DNA of 43,874 nt from Rhodospirillales bacterium (GCA_020638395.1 JACKIP010000012.1:1-43874); one strand, 5' to 3'; counted from the stretch's first letter, positions 8,344 to 18,495 are shown. Notes: generated by a model not told the origin, from the letters alone. Made by a program: numbers and translations.

Positions 8344-9075
8344 TCATGCTTTCATAAATTCCTGTAAATCGCACTCCTGTGCGATCAGCGCCGCCTGTGT
8401 CCGGTTTTTAGCGCCCAGCTTTCGGCAAATTCCCCGCACATGAAGTTTGATCGTCACAACCTGTAGATCAAGCTTGTTTGCAATTTCCTTATTAGCGTCG
8501 CCCTGAATAAGATAAGACAAAACCTCCAATTCCCGCGGGCTAAGGCGTGCCAACCGTCTGGCCACATCCGTCCCATCTCTGACATCATCCTGCGGAGACA
8601 TATTGTGAGACGGCGGATGTTTAGTTTCAGGCGATTCGGAGGGCAGCTCCATATCACCATAATAGGATGGCATTAAACTATGCGCCTCGGAATCAAAGGA
8701 AAAGAATCGCTCTCCCGTCAGGACTAACTGAATCGCTTTGATAAAGGCTTTGCCCGACATGGTTTTGGGGAAATATCCCACAATGCCCATTTCGATGGCT
8801 TTTTTAATTTCTGCAGGCTCGATCAGGCCGGACATAAGCGCAACTTTGATTTCCGGATAGCTTTTTCTGATCTGTTCCAACCCCTTCAGGCCGGACATTC
8901 CCGGCATTTTATAATCCAGTAAGATCACATCCGGATATTCGTCCGCTTCCAGATAAGAAAAAGTTCCCTGTACGTCATTGGCCAGCAATACTTCTGCCTG
9001 TGGATCTGCACGTTGAATGTACTGTAACAGAGCATCTCTGAACAAAGTATGATCGTCAGCGACGAGTAATTTCAT
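8344..9075 (-). CDS. NarL/LuxR-family response regulator
   Basis: The 243-residue regulator has an N-terminal receiver (1-120) with acidic pocket ADDH, phospho-acceptor Asp54 in ILLDYKMPGMSG, and the conserved Lys in YFPKTMSG. A linker (~130-170) follows, then a GerE-type helix-turn-helix (~177-240: LSPRELEVLSYLIQGDANKE, VTIKLHVRGICRKLGAKNRTQ). It is the first gene of a minus-strand run with the hybrid kinase, cca and ettA. The kinase is its obvious partner, although the kinase has its own receiver, so a phosphorelay or a branched pathway is possible. Its target genes are not visible here. Confidence 0.92.
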   Translation of the reverse strand: MKLLVADDHTLFRDALLQYIQRADPQAEVLLANDVQGTFSYLEADEYPDVILLDYKMPGMSGLKGLEQIRKSYPEIKVALMSGLIEPAEIKKAIEMGIVGYFPKTMSGKAFIKAIQLVLTGERFFSFDSEAHSLMPSYYGDMELPSESPETKHPPSHNMSPQDDVRDGTDVARRLARLSPRELEVLSYLIQGDANKEIANKLDLQVVTIKLHVRGICRKLGAKNRTQAALIAQECDLQEFMKA

Positions 9076-9129
9076 AATGGCCTCTCGGATTAAATACGTT
9101 GTGAATACAAACGACTTTTAGTTTCGTCC

Positions 9130-9135
9130 ATTATA
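9130..9135 (-). promoter_or_regulatory. Candidate -10 box (TATAAT) for the response regulator-kinase unit
   Basis: In the 189-bp gap between the divergent response regulator and smpB, the minus strand has a perfect TATAAT about 55 nt before the regulator ATG. No good -35 match at 16-18 bp was found, so this is a weak call. Confidence 0.3.
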
Positions 9136-9264
9136 AATAGAATACCTTAACAACAGATTGAGAGGGGACAACAGATCTGAAAACATACAAACGCATGAGA
9201 TAAAACAAAGCCGCGCCTGATCTTTCGGCTTTAATTTTCTGCGCCACCAGTTTATAACCACCAG

Positions 9265-9759
9265 ATGGCACAAAAGAAAAACCATTCAAAATCCGGCCTG
9301 CTCTCGGTGAATGCCGTGATTGCAGAAAATCGGCGTGCCCGCTACGAATATTATATCGAACAAACCTTTGAAGCCGGGATCATTCTGACAGGCACAGAAA
9401 TTAAATCCCTGCGCATGGGACAAGCCAGCATCAATGAAGCACATGCCGGTGAAAAAAACGGGGAATTATGGTTATTTAACACACATATTGCCGAATATAT
9501 GCAGGCGGGCCGCCACCTCCAGCATGAACCGCGGCGACGGCGGAAACTTCTTCTGAAACGAAAAGAAATCAATAAACTCAGCGGAGCCGTGGCCAAGGAA
9601 GGCTATACGCTCGTCCCGTTAAAGCTTTATTTCGATGAGCGCGGTCTGGCCAAACTGTCGCTGGGACTAGGCAAAGGCAAAAAGCTGCATGACAAGCGCG
9701 ATACCGAAAAAGAACGCGACTGGAACCGGCAAAAACAAAGGATTATGAAAGAGGGTTAA
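9265..9759 (+). CDS. smpB: SsrA (tmRNA)-binding protein SmpB
   Basis: SmpB carries tmRNA to stalled ribosomes for trans-translation. The 164-residue protein shows the family core in order: VIAENRRARYEYYIEQTFEAG, GIILTGTEIKSLRMGQASINEAHA (~38-61), IAEYMQAGRHLQHEPRRRRKLLL, KEGYTLVPLKLYF, LGLGKGKKLHDKRDTEKERDWNRQKQRIMKEG (basic tail that enters the mRNA channel). Length is slightly above the usual 150-160. No tmRNA gene is seen next to it. It is transcribed away from the response regulator and faces uvrC tail to tail. Confidence 0.96.
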   Translation: MAQKKNHSKSGLLSVNAVIAENRRARYEYYIEQTFEAGIILTGTEIKSLRMGQASINEAHAGEKNGELWLFNTHIAEYMQAGRHLQHEPRRRRKLLLKRKEINKLSGAVAKEGYTLVPLKLYFDERGLAKLSLGLGKGKKLHDKRDTEKERDWNRQKQRIMKEG

Positions 9760-9800
9760 GTGGTAGAGTGGCGATTTTAGGACATTTCTCGGTGCCTCCC

Positions 9801-9822
9801 TCACACGGCTTCGTCCGTGTGA
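9801..9822. repeat. Single hairpin related to the palindromic repeats
   Basis: TCACACGG (9801-9808) and CCGTGTGA (9815-9822) form a perfect 8-bp stem with a 6-nt loop in the smpB-uvrC convergent gap. The sequence is a close variant of the left hairpin in the element at 1833. It has no T-run, so it is not a standard terminator. Confidence 0.6.
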
Positions 9823-9847
9823 TTCCTGTTGATTTTTCAGCAGAGTG

Positions 9848-11704
9848 CTAGGAGGTAAAGTGCCGGTGAATTCTTTCGGCAATGGCCTGTGAAATCCCCT
9901 CAACTTTCCGCAGATCTTCTATCGCCGCGGTTGAAACCGCTTTACCTGACCCAAAATATTGCAGCAGCGCTTTCTTCTTTTTCGGACCGATCCCCGGAAT
10001 ATCATCTAACGGCCCGGCAGGAACCGCCATCGCGCGCCGGGTCCGCTGCGCCCCAATCACAAACCGGTGTGCTTCATCCCGCAGGCGTTGTAAATAGTGG
10101 AGAACAGGATCATTATGCTGCAATTGAAATGAAGGTTTGTTGCGCATAAAAAGCTGCTCCCGTCCTGCATTTCTATCCGGCCCTTTCGCAATACCAACAA
10201 CCGTCACATGCTGCAATATATTTAATTCCGTCAAAACATCCTCCACCACGGATAATTGCCCTTTTCCCCCATCAATCAGCAATAAATCCGGCCAGTTTGG
10301 TGTTCCCGGCCCTTCGTTCTCCGCCAGAGCTTTTGAAAAACGACGCAGCATAACCTCCCGCATCATCCCGTAATCATCGCTGGCGAGCGCTTCCCGTATA
10401 TTAAATTTTCGATAGGCAGATTTGCGAAAGCCCTCCTCTCCGGCAACGATCATCCCGCCGATCATCCCGGTTCCGCCCAGATGCGAATTATCATAAACTT
10501 CAATTCTGGAAGGAGGCGTCGAAAGACCAAATAACCGCGCAACAGAATGCAGCATTTCTTTTTGCGCAACAGACTCGGAAAGATGCCGACTTAATTCCTC
10601 CGCAGCATTATCCAGAATGAACTTCATCAGGCGCATCTTGTCGCCTCTTTCAGGTCTGGAAATCATAACCTTGCGTCCCAGAGCTTCGGACAAAGCTTCG
10701 GATAAAAGCTCTTTTTCAGCGGGAATATGCGAAACATAAATCGTTGGAGGGATGGGTTTATTCGAATAAAACTGCGCAAGACACGCAGATAATACCTCCT
10801 CGAGAGACACATCTTCATTGATACTCTGCACAATGCTGCGATTGCCAAAATTCTGACCTCCGCGCACAAAAAAGATCTGGATACAAATTTTATGTCCTTG
10901 CTGCACAACACCGACGCCATCAGCATCGCCAACAATATCAATATTTATATCCTGATGCGCCGTGACAGTGCTCAAAGCTTTGATCCGGTCCCGTAATTTT
11001 GCCGCCATTTCAAAATCAAGAATTTTTGCAGCGTGCTCCATCTGGTCGACCAATTTCTGTTTGATGGTATGGCTTTTACCAGAAAGGAAATCGTGCATAT
11101 CCTGAACTTGTGCAGCATAATTTTCCTTACTCACAAGTCCCACACATGGAGCCGTGCAGCGTTTAATATGATATTGCAGACAAGGGCGAGTCCGATTCTT
11201 AAAATTTCCTTCGCTGCAATTTCTGATCTGAAATGCTTTTTGCAGCGAAATCAGAGTCCGGTTTACGGCACCGGCATTCGCAAATGGGCCGAAATAAATC
11301 CCCTCCTCTTTTTTGACACCGCGAAATTTAACGGCCTTTGGATAATCATGTCCGATGGTAATTTCAATATAGGGGTAAGATTTGTCATCGCGAAACACCA
11401 CATTAAAAGGCGGTTTCATCTTTTTAATCAGATTGGATTCCAGCAAAAGCGCTTCAACTTCTGTTTTTGTATGGATAAATTCCATGCTGCGCGTTTGTGA
11501 GACCATACGCTGAATTCGCACCGATAATCCGGCGGGTTGAGCATAATTCAAGACGCGATTTTTCAAAGATTTTGCTTTGCCCACATATAAAACGTCGCCC
11601 TGTTCATTCAGCATGCGGTAAACCCCCGGCGTTTTCGGGAGTTTTTTGCAATAGTCGCGAATAATATCCGCACCGTTTAAAAGGGACGTTTCGATATGGC
11701 TCAT
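9848..11704 (-). CDS. uvrC: Excinuclease ABC subunit UvrC
   Basis: UvrC makes both incisions in nucleotide excision repair with UvrA/UvrB. The 618-residue protein has the N-terminal GIY-YIG nuclease (TPGVYRMLNEQGDVLYVGKA ~25-44), a Cys cluster region (CLQYHIKRCTAPCVG), and the UVR motif (MEHAAKILDFEMAAKLRDRI ~217-236). The UvrC RNase-H-like nuclease (IEVYDNSHLGGTGMIGGMIV, LLIDGGKGQLS) and a C-terminal tandem helix-hairpin-helix (IPGIGPKKKKALLQYFGSGK, VEGISQAIAERIHRHF) follow. Full family length. It starts about 25 nt after the terminator that closes the ribosomal cluster, so it should have its own promoter or rely on read-through. Confidence 0.96.
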   Translation of the reverse strand: MSHIETSLLNGADIIRDYCKKLPKTPGVYRMLNEQGDVLYVGKAKSLKNRVLNYAQPAGLSVRIQRMVSQTRSMEFIHTKTEVEALLLESNLIKKMKPPFNVVFRDDKSYPYIEITIGHDYPKAVKFRGVKKEEGIYFGPFANAGAVNRTLISLQKAFQIRNCSEGNFKNRTRPCLQYHIKRCTAPCVGLVSKENYAAQVQDMHDFLSGKSHTIKQKLVDQMEHAAKILDFEMAAKLRDRIKALSTVTAHQDINIDIVGDADGVGVVQQGHKICIQIFFVRGGQNFGNRSIVQSINEDVSLEEVLSACLAQFYSNKPIPPTIYVSHIPAEKELLSEALSEALGRKVMISRPERGDKMRLMKFILDNAAEELSRHLSESVAQKEMLHSVARLFGLSTPPSRIEVYDNSHLGGTGMIGGMIVAGEEGFRKSAYRKFNIREALASDDYGMMREVMLRRFSKALAENEGPGTPNWPDLLLIDGGKGQLSVVEDVLTELNILQHVTVVGIAKGPDRNAGREQLFMRNKPSFQLQHNDPVLHYLQRLRDEAHRFVIGAQRTRRAMAVPAGPLDDIPGIGPKKKKALLQYFGSGKAVSTAAIEDLRKVEGISQAIAERIHRHFTS

Positions 11705-11728
11705 ATGTTTTATCTATATCATAGAAAC

Positions 11729-11755
11729 AAAAAACCCTCCAGATAACGGAGGGTT
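11729..11755 (-). terminator. Rho-independent terminator after rpsS
   Basis: On the minus strand a perfect 8-bp stem AACCCTCC/GGAGGGTT (11748-11755 with 11733-11740) and a 7-nt loop are followed by a T-run (11734 down to 11729). It lies about 70 nt after the rpsS stop and before uvrC, marking a real end of the ribosomal transcript. Confidence 0.88.
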
Positions 11756-11826
11756 ACATTGCAAACGGTATAAATCTTTAGCGTTCTATTTTCCGGGACG
11801 TCGTCAACGCCCAAAGAAAAACTGTC

Positions 11827-12102
11827 TTATTTCTTTGATTTCTTATCTGCACCATGACCGTAATAGGTCCGGGTCGGAGCAAATTCTCCCAGCTTGTGAC
11901 CGATCATATTATCTGTGACCAGAACCGGAATAAATTTGTGGCCGTTATGAACACCGAACGTCATGCCCACAAAATGGGGAAGAATCGTCGAACGACGGCT
12001 CCATGTCTTAATGACAGTGCGCTTACCGCCCTCCATCACCTGCTCCACTTTTTTCAACAGGGAGCGCTCAACAAACGGGCCTTTCCAAACTGATCTGGTC
12101 AT
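11827..12102 (-). CDS. rpsS: 30S ribosomal protein S19
   Basis: The 91-residue protein matches S19 throughout: SVWKGPFVERSLLKK, IKTWSRRSTILPHFVGMTFG, VHNGHKFIPVLVTDNMIGHK, LGEFAPTRTYYGHGADKKSKK. S19 sits in the head of the small subunit with S13. In most bacteria rpsS follows rplB directly and precedes rplV. Here a small orphan gene separates it from rplB, and a terminator then uvrC follow, so it is the last gene of the cluster. Confidence 0.97.
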   Translation of the reverse strand: MTRSVWKGPFVERSLLKKVEQVMEGGKRTVIKTWSRRSTILPHFVGMTFGVHNGHKFIPVLVTDNMIGHKLGEFAPTRTYYGHGADKKSKK

Positions 12103-12137
12103 TTAATGTCTTTTCTCTTTCTTATATTAAAAACTAA

Positions 12138-12371
12138 TTACTGAAACTGAAGTCTAAAACCACTATTTCCAGCTACTGGAATCCTACGCGCCTGCACATG
12201 ATTATTATCAGACGCAGATACATTAAAAGCTTTCCTCAGCTGCAATCCGCTAATGCAGTTTCCCATGCCATCAAAAATATCCCGCAGGACTTTGTTGAAC
12301 TTAGCAGCGACTCCAACCAGAGACGCAAGGTTCCATTTTTCGGCAACACTCTGCTTTTTTTCTTCCGGCAT
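12138..12371 (-). CDS. Small orphan protein inserted between rplB and rpsS
   Basis: The product is 77 residues from the ATG at 12371 (78 if the GTG just before it is used). An AAGGAG binding site lies 8 nt before the ATG, the best evidence that it is translated. The N-terminal half is helical and charged (EEKKQSVAEKWNLASLVGVA, FNKVLRDIFDGMGN); the C-terminal half is polar with Asn and Arg. It has a single Cys and no signal peptide or membrane span. I do not recognise it. Flanking gaps (12103-12137 and 12375-12452) are AT-rich compared with the ribosomal genes. It shares strand and probably transcript with rplB and rpsS. Confidence 0.6.
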   Translation of the reverse strand: MPEEKKQSVAEKWNLASLVGVAAKFNKVLRDIFDGMGNCISGLQLRKAFNVSASDNNHVQARRIPVAGNSGFRLQFQ

Positions 12372-12452
12372 CACATAAACTCCTTATTGATATCTCTTAA
12401 TTAACACAAATACAGGTATTTTGTCAAATCAGAGTCTCAACGCGGTAAACCC

Positions 12453-13280
12453 TTACTTTTTATTCCGACGACGAATAATATACTTATCTGTCGATTTATT
12501 TGTTCTTGTTTTCTTACCTTTTGTCGGTTTACCCCAAGGCGTCACCGGATGACGACCACCAGAGGTCCGACCTTCACCACCACCATGCGGGTGATCGACC
12601 GGGTTCATCACAACGCCGCGAACGTGTGGCTTCTTGCCCAACCAACGGTTACGTCCAGCTTTGCCCTTGTTTTCATTGGAATGATCCTGATTGGAAACCG
12701 CACCGACAGACGCCATGCAATCTCCGCGAACAATCCGCAGCTCCCCGGAAGGAAGTTTAATCTGAGCATAGCCCTGATCGCGCCCCACCAACTGAGCATA
12801 AGCCCCGGCGCTCCGTGCCATCTGGGCTCCTTTGCCCGGCTTCAGCTCGATATTATGAACAATTGTTCCGACCGGCATGTTTTTCAGAGGCATCGCATTG
12901 CCCGGCTTGATGTCGGCTTTTTCGGAAGACACGACCTTATCCCCGGCGGCCAAACGCTGCGGCGCAAGAATATACGCTTTCTCACCATCTGTATATTCAA
13001 TCAGAGCGATATAAGCGGTCCGGTTCGGGTCATATTCAATCCGCAGAACTGTCGCGTCAACGTCCATCTTGGTCCGTTTCCAGTCGATCAGACGATAACG
13101 CTGTTTGTGACCGCCTCCACGGTGCCAGGCCGTAATCCGTCCGGTATTGTTCCGTCCGCCTGTCTTGCGCTTACCTTCAGTCAAAGCTTTTTCCGGCGCA
13201 CCCTTATGCAGATCGCTGCGATCAACTGTAATCAGCTGACGACGTCCGGGAGAAGTTGGATTATAAGTTTTTAGTGCCAT
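12453..13280 (-). CDS. rplB: 50S ribosomal protein L2
   Basis: The 275-residue protein matches L2, which supports the peptidyl-transferase centre. Landmarks are KTYNPTSPGRRQL, KRKTGGRNNTGRITAWHRGG, HKQRYRLIDWKR, and the C-terminal RGVVMNPVDHPHGGGEGRTS, which contains the conserved His in HPHGGGEG. GRHPVTPWGKPTKGKKTR follows. It follows rplW by 58 nt, and upstream order (rplC, rplD, rplW, rplB) is canonical; the order breaks downstream of it. Confidence 0.98.
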   Translation of the reverse strand: MALKTYNPTSPGRRQLITVDRSDLHKGAPEKALTEGKRKTGGRNNTGRITAWHRGGGHKQRYRLIDWKRTKMDVDATVLRIEYDPNRTAYIALIEYTDGEKAYILAPQRLAAGDKVVSSEKADIKPGNAMPLKNMPVGTIVHNIELKPGKGAQMARSAGAYAQLVGRDQGYAQIKLPSGELRIVRGDCMASVGAVSNQDHSNENKGKAGRNRWLGKKPHVRGVVMNPVDHPHGGGEGRTSGGRHPVTPWGKPTKGKKTRTNKSTDKYIIRRRNKK

Positions 13281-13338
13281 TTTTTTTCCTTTATCGGCGG
13301 AATGCCATAGTTAATAAATTATCTCTTGAACCGATAGC

Positions 13339-13659
13339 TTAAACGCCCGTTCCTGTATCAATCATTTGCCCTTCTTCCAGGGTAACGATTGCCTTTTTGA
13401 AATCACTGCGGCGGCCCATAACTCCTTTGAAGCGCTTGTTTTTGCCCTTCTGGATCAGCGTGTTCACAGCTTTAACTTTGACACCATACAGTGTCTCAAC
13501 TGCGGCTTTGATTTGCGGCTTGGTCGCATCATTAGCAACTTTAAAGCTCACCTGACCATATTCAGATCCCATTGTCGCTTTTTCCGTGATGTGTGGACCG
13601 CGGATGATATTGTACATCCACTCCGCAACGTCAATTTTGTCTTTTTTCTTTACAGCCAT
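13339..13659 (-). CDS. rplW: 50S ribosomal protein L23
   Basis: The 106-residue protein matches L23, the exit-tunnel protein that docks trigger factor and SRP: IIRGPHITEKATMGSEYGQV, FKVANDATKPQIKAAVETLY, GVKVKAVNTLIQKGKNKRFK. The start overlaps the rplD stop by one base, so translation is probably coupled. Confidence 0.97.
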   Translation of the reverse strand: MAVKKKDKIDVAEWMYNIIRGPHITEKATMGSEYGQVSFKVANDATKPQIKAAVETLYGVKVKAVNTLIQKGKNKRFKGVMGRRSDFKKAIVTLEEGQMIDTGTGV

Positions 13660-14390
13660 TATTTGTCATCCTTTTTCTTGGCAGCAGGTTTGGTCGCAGC
13701 CGCTTTTTTCGGAGCAGCCGCTTTCTTTGCTGCTTTTTCAGCTTTGGCAGGAGCTGCCTCAACAGCATCTCCCTTCAGACGCGCTGTAATCGTTTCAACA
13801 GCTTCTTTCGTCATCACAAGTGTTTCGCGACGGAGAATGTCATATACATTCAATCCCTGCACAGGCAGCACATCAATTTTCGGAATATTGCTGGTTGCCC
13901 GCGCAAAATTCGCATCAATCTCTGCGCCGGAAATAATCAACGCACTGTCAATATTCATTTTAGCCAGAGTCACCGCCATCGGTTTTGTCTTGTGATCTTT
14001 GGCAGTTGCCTCGTCCAGAACAACCAGTTTGCCATCTTTTAGCTTGGAAGACAGCGCGGATTTCAAAGCCAATGCCCGAATTTTTTTCGGCAGATCAAAC
14101 GCATGAGAGCGCGTACGCGGACCAAAAGCAACCCCGCCCTGACGATCTTGCGGACGCTTCAGATCCCCGGCCCGGGCCCGACCCGTTCCTTTTTGACGCC
14201 ACGGCTTTTTACCTGTTCCAGAAACTTCCGCACGTGTCTTTGTGTGGTGCGTTCCGGCCTGACGCTTCGCCAACTGCCAGTTAATCATACGATGCATAAT
14301 ATCTGCACGCACCGGCACCGCAAAAATGGCGTCATCAAGCTCAATATCTCCGGCTTTAGTCCCGCCCAGTTTTGTGACTTGCAATTTCAT
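13659..14390 (-). CDS. rplD: 50S ribosomal protein L4 with Ala/Lys-rich tail
   Basis: The first ~205 residues are a normal L4: TKTRAEVSGTGKKPWRQKGT, GRARAGDLKRPQDRQGGVAF (tunnel loop), IPKIDVLPVQGLNVYDILRR, ETLVMTKEAVETITARL. The last ~35 residues are an added low-complexity tail rich in Ala, Lys and Pro, giving 243 residues against about 205 in E. coli. It lies 3 nt after rplC and overlaps rplW by one base. Confidence 0.97.
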   Translation of the reverse strand: MKLQVTKLGGTKAGDIELDDAIFAVPVRADIMHRMINWQLAKRQAGTHHTKTRAEVSGTGKKPWRQKGTGRARAGDLKRPQDRQGGVAFGPRTRSHAFDLPKKIRALALKSALSSKLKDGKLVVLDEATAKDHKTKPMAVTLAKMNIDSALIISGAEIDANFARATSNIPKIDVLPVQGLNVYDILRRETLVMTKEAVETITARLKGDAVEAAPAKAEKAAKKAAAPKKAAATKPAAKKKDDK

Positions 14391-14393
14391 GAC

Positions 14394-15188
14394 TTAGTCT
14401 TTCTTTTCTTCTGTAGTCTCTTCAATTCCAGCTGCTTCAACGGGGGCTTCTACAACAGCAGCGTCCTCAATCGAAGCTTCTTCCACATTTTGCTCTTCTG
14501 CAGGAACAGGCTGTGTCCGCAATCCAGCAGGCAACGGCACCCCTTCCGGAGCCGGTTTCTTCACAGCATCGCTAATCAATACCCAAGCATTTTTGCCTCC
14601 CGGAACTGCTCCGCGCACCAGAATCAAGTTATCTTCTTCATCAATCAAGACAACTTTCAGGTTTTGAGTCGTAACGGTCTCATCCCCCAGGTGTCCAGCC
14701 ATTTTCTTGCCTTTAAAAACCTTACCTGGGTCCTGACACTGACCTGTTGAGCCGTGAGAACGGTGAGATACGGACACCCCGTGAGAAGCCCGCAGACCGC
14801 CGAAGTTGTGACGCTTCATCGCCCCGGCAAAACCCTTACCTTTAGACGTGCTCTGAACATCGACAAACTGACCCGCGATAAAATGGTTTGCGCCCAGCTC
14901 TGCGCCAACGTCAACCGCATTAGCCGGATCAATCCGGAATTCGGCCAGTTTTTTCTTTGGCTCGACCTTTGCCTTTGCAAAATGACCGCGCTGTGCTTTG
15001 GAAGTCCTTTTGACTTTTGCTGCTCCAACGCCGAGTTGCAGAGCAGAATATCCGTCCCTTTCTTCGGTCCGGACGGCAGTCACTTGACAATTATCGATTC
15101 TTAAAACTGTAACGGGGATCTGACGTCCATTTTCACTATCGAAAATACGGGTCATCCCGGCTTTTTGGGCAATTAGTCCTGTACGCAT
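14394..15188 (-). CDS. rplC: 50S ribosomal protein L3 with acidic tail
   Basis: The core matches L3: MRTGLIAQKAGMTRIFDSEN, GHFAKAKVEPKKKLAEFR, FVDVQSTSKGKGFAGAMKRH, NFGGLRASHGVSVSHRSHGS, GQCQDPGKVFKGKKMAGHLG. After about residue 215 a ~50-residue acidic Ala/Glu-rich tail follows, unlike the short tail of E. coli L3. The frame is open to 15218, but the ATG at 15188 gives the conserved MRTGLIAQ start and has an AAAGAAG-type site upstream, so I use it (264 residues). rpsJ lies 116 bp upstream. Confidence 0.95.
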   Translation of the reverse strand: MRTGLIAQKAGMTRIFDSENGRQIPVTVLRIDNCQVTAVRTEERDGYSALQLGVGAAKVKRTSKAQRGHFAKAKVEPKKKLAEFRIDPANAVDVGAELGANHFIAGQFVDVQSTSKGKGFAGAMKRHNFGGLRASHGVSVSHRSHGSTGQCQDPGKVFKGKKMAGHLGDETVTTQNLKVVLIDEEDNLILVRGAVPGGKNAWVLISDAVKKPAPEGVPLPAGLRTQPVPAEEQNVEEASIEDAAVVEAPVEAAGIEETTEEKKD

Positions 15189-15304
15189 TTTTCTTCTTTC
15201 ATTCATTGGTGCGGACATTCACAAGGAATCATCAGCACGTAAATAGTATTTAAGCCTGCGTTTTATACCCAATGAGTAGTCAAAACGCAAGCACTTTTCT
15301 GCAC

Positions 15305-15628
15305 TTACGCCGCGCGGTCGCGGATTTTGATTTCCACATCCACACCAGCCGGAAGATCGAGCTTCATCAGAGCGTCAATCGTCTGGGGCGTTGGCTCCAG
15401 AATATCCAGAAGACGTTTGTGCGTCCGCATCTCAAAATGCTCTTTGGATTTTGAGTTGACGTGCGGAGACCGATGAACTGTAAAACGCTCAATGCGGGTC
15501 GGCAAAGGCAATGGACCAACAGTTTTTGCACCTGTACGCTTGGCTGTGTTGGTAATTTCCGCCGCGGAGGTATCCAGAATGCGGTGATCGAAAGCCTTGA
15601 GGCGAATACGAATACTTTGGTTGTCCAT
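15305..15628 (-). CDS. rpsJ: 30S ribosomal protein S10
   Basis: The product is 107 residues from the ATG at 15628 and matches S10 (NusE): QSIRIRLKAFDHRILDTSAA, KTVGPLPLPTRIERFTVHRS, PHVNSKSKEHFEMRTHKRLL, DILEPTPQTIDALMKLDLPA. A TTG three codons further upstream is a poorer start: the AAGG binding site would then be only 3 nt away. In most bacteria tuf lies between fusA and rpsJ; here rpsJ follows fusA with a 118-bp gap containing a hairpin. Confidence 0.96.
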   Translation of the reverse strand: MDNQSIRIRLKAFDHRILDTSAAEITNTAKRTGAKTVGPLPLPTRIERFTVHRSPHVNSKSKEHFEMRTHKRLLDILEPTPQTIDALMKLDLPAGVDVEIKIRDRAA

Positions 15629-15704
15629 AATGTTCAATAACCTTAATTTTAATTTGAAACAGTATTAATCATAGTTTTGCACCGAAATGCAAGTGTTTTT
15701 TATC

Positions 15705-15726
15705 CCTCTCCCCGCAAAGGGAGAGG
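15705..15726. repeat. Hairpin in the fusA-rpsJ gap
   Basis: CCTCTCCC (15705-15712) and GGGAGAGG (15719-15726) form a perfect 8-bp stem with a 6-nt loop. On the minus (transcribed) strand the stem is followed by GATAAAAAAC, not by a T-run, so it is not an intrinsic terminator. It could be a dispersed repeat or an mRNA processing site. Confidence 0.55.
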
Positions 15727-15746
15727 AACGAAGCGGTCTGGCCGGA

Positions 15747-17855
<2,109 letters not shown>

Positions 17856-17915
17856 TCCTGTCGTCCTTAATGTTAAGTAAAGTGTGTTCTATTCTGATCT
17901 ATGCGGGTTATAGGC

Positions 17916-17953
17916 AAAAAAACAACGGGACGCAAGGTATTTTTGCATCCCGT
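17916..17953 (-). terminator. Rho-independent terminator after the 158-residue orphan gene
   Basis: On the minus strand an 11-bp stem with one G-T pair (17943-17953 with 17925-17935, ACGGGATGCAA/TTGCGTCCCGT) and a 7-nt loop is followed by a short spacer and seven T (17922 down to 17916). It ends transcription of the orphan gene before fusA. Confidence 0.8.
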
Positions 17954-17984
17954 CAAATATTGAATCTGTTTTATAACAAAAACT

Positions 17985-18461
17985 TCAGCTCAGAGCGCCA
18001 AGCCCAGGACCACATTCCTCATAATCAATAGACACCATTTGAACAGGCTCCGCACGCCCTTCTATCTGCTCCATCCGTTTTCTATAGCTCTCTGCCTTCC
18101 CTTCGAAACGATCACTTAATATCTTGACCTCTAACCCACGCCCTTTTTCTGCCGCATGATATATCGCACCAATCAAAGGCTCCTGATCCGGAGAACCACC
18201 TTTATTCACAGCATGCGCCACAGCCGCCGCCGCCTCCAGACTATGATACCCGAGAAGGAGAAATCCATCATCTGCACCACTCCTCAAATTCGTATAATCC
18301 TCACAAACAGGAATTCCCCCCTCCATCTCAAGGCAATCAATCATACCTTCCATCTCCCCCCCTTGAGGAATAATGATGTAATGCACCCTCCCTTGCTCAA
18401 CCAGCACTCCCAATCCAGGATTCTTCGCTATTACTTTATTTGCTTCATTTGAAAGATTCAT
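17985..18461 (-). CDS. Orphan protein between rpsG and fusA, unknown function
   Basis: The product is 158 residues from the ATG at 18461, which has a GGTGG binding site 5-6 nt upstream; a GTG at 18470 is an alternative. It is a soluble, acidic protein with GVLVEQGRVHYIIIPQGGEM (~16-35), a Cys in MIDCLEMEGGIPVCEDY, an Ala-rich helix SLEAAAAVAHAVNKGG and a charged RFEGKAESYRKRMEQIEGRA helix near the end. No signal peptide or membrane span is seen. I do not recognise the family. It carries its own promoter (18496-18524) and terminator (17916-17953), so it forms a separate transcription unit inside the str region. Confidence 0.75.
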   Translation of the reverse strand: MNLSNEANKVIAKNPGLGVLVEQGRVHYIIIPQGGEMEGMIDCLEMEGGIPVCEDYTNLRSGADDGFLLLGYHSLEAAAAVAHAVNKGGSPDQEPLIGAIYHAAEKGRGLEVKILSDRFEGKAESYRKRMEQIEGRAEPVQMVSIDYEECGPGLGALS

Positions 18462-18495
18462 TTTCACCACCGTTTATAAAAAAATATGTCAAAGG

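Noticed and set aside
9760..9847. Possible tmRNA next to smpB
   Set aside because: The gap is only 88 bp, too short, and shows no tRNA-like ends or Ala-rich tag frame.
12549..13274. A 241-codon frame opposite rplB
   Set aside because: Antisense to L2, which is conserved along its whole length.
15705..15726. Intrinsic terminator between fusA and rpsJ
   Set aside because: The stem is good, but no T-run follows on the transcribed strand.
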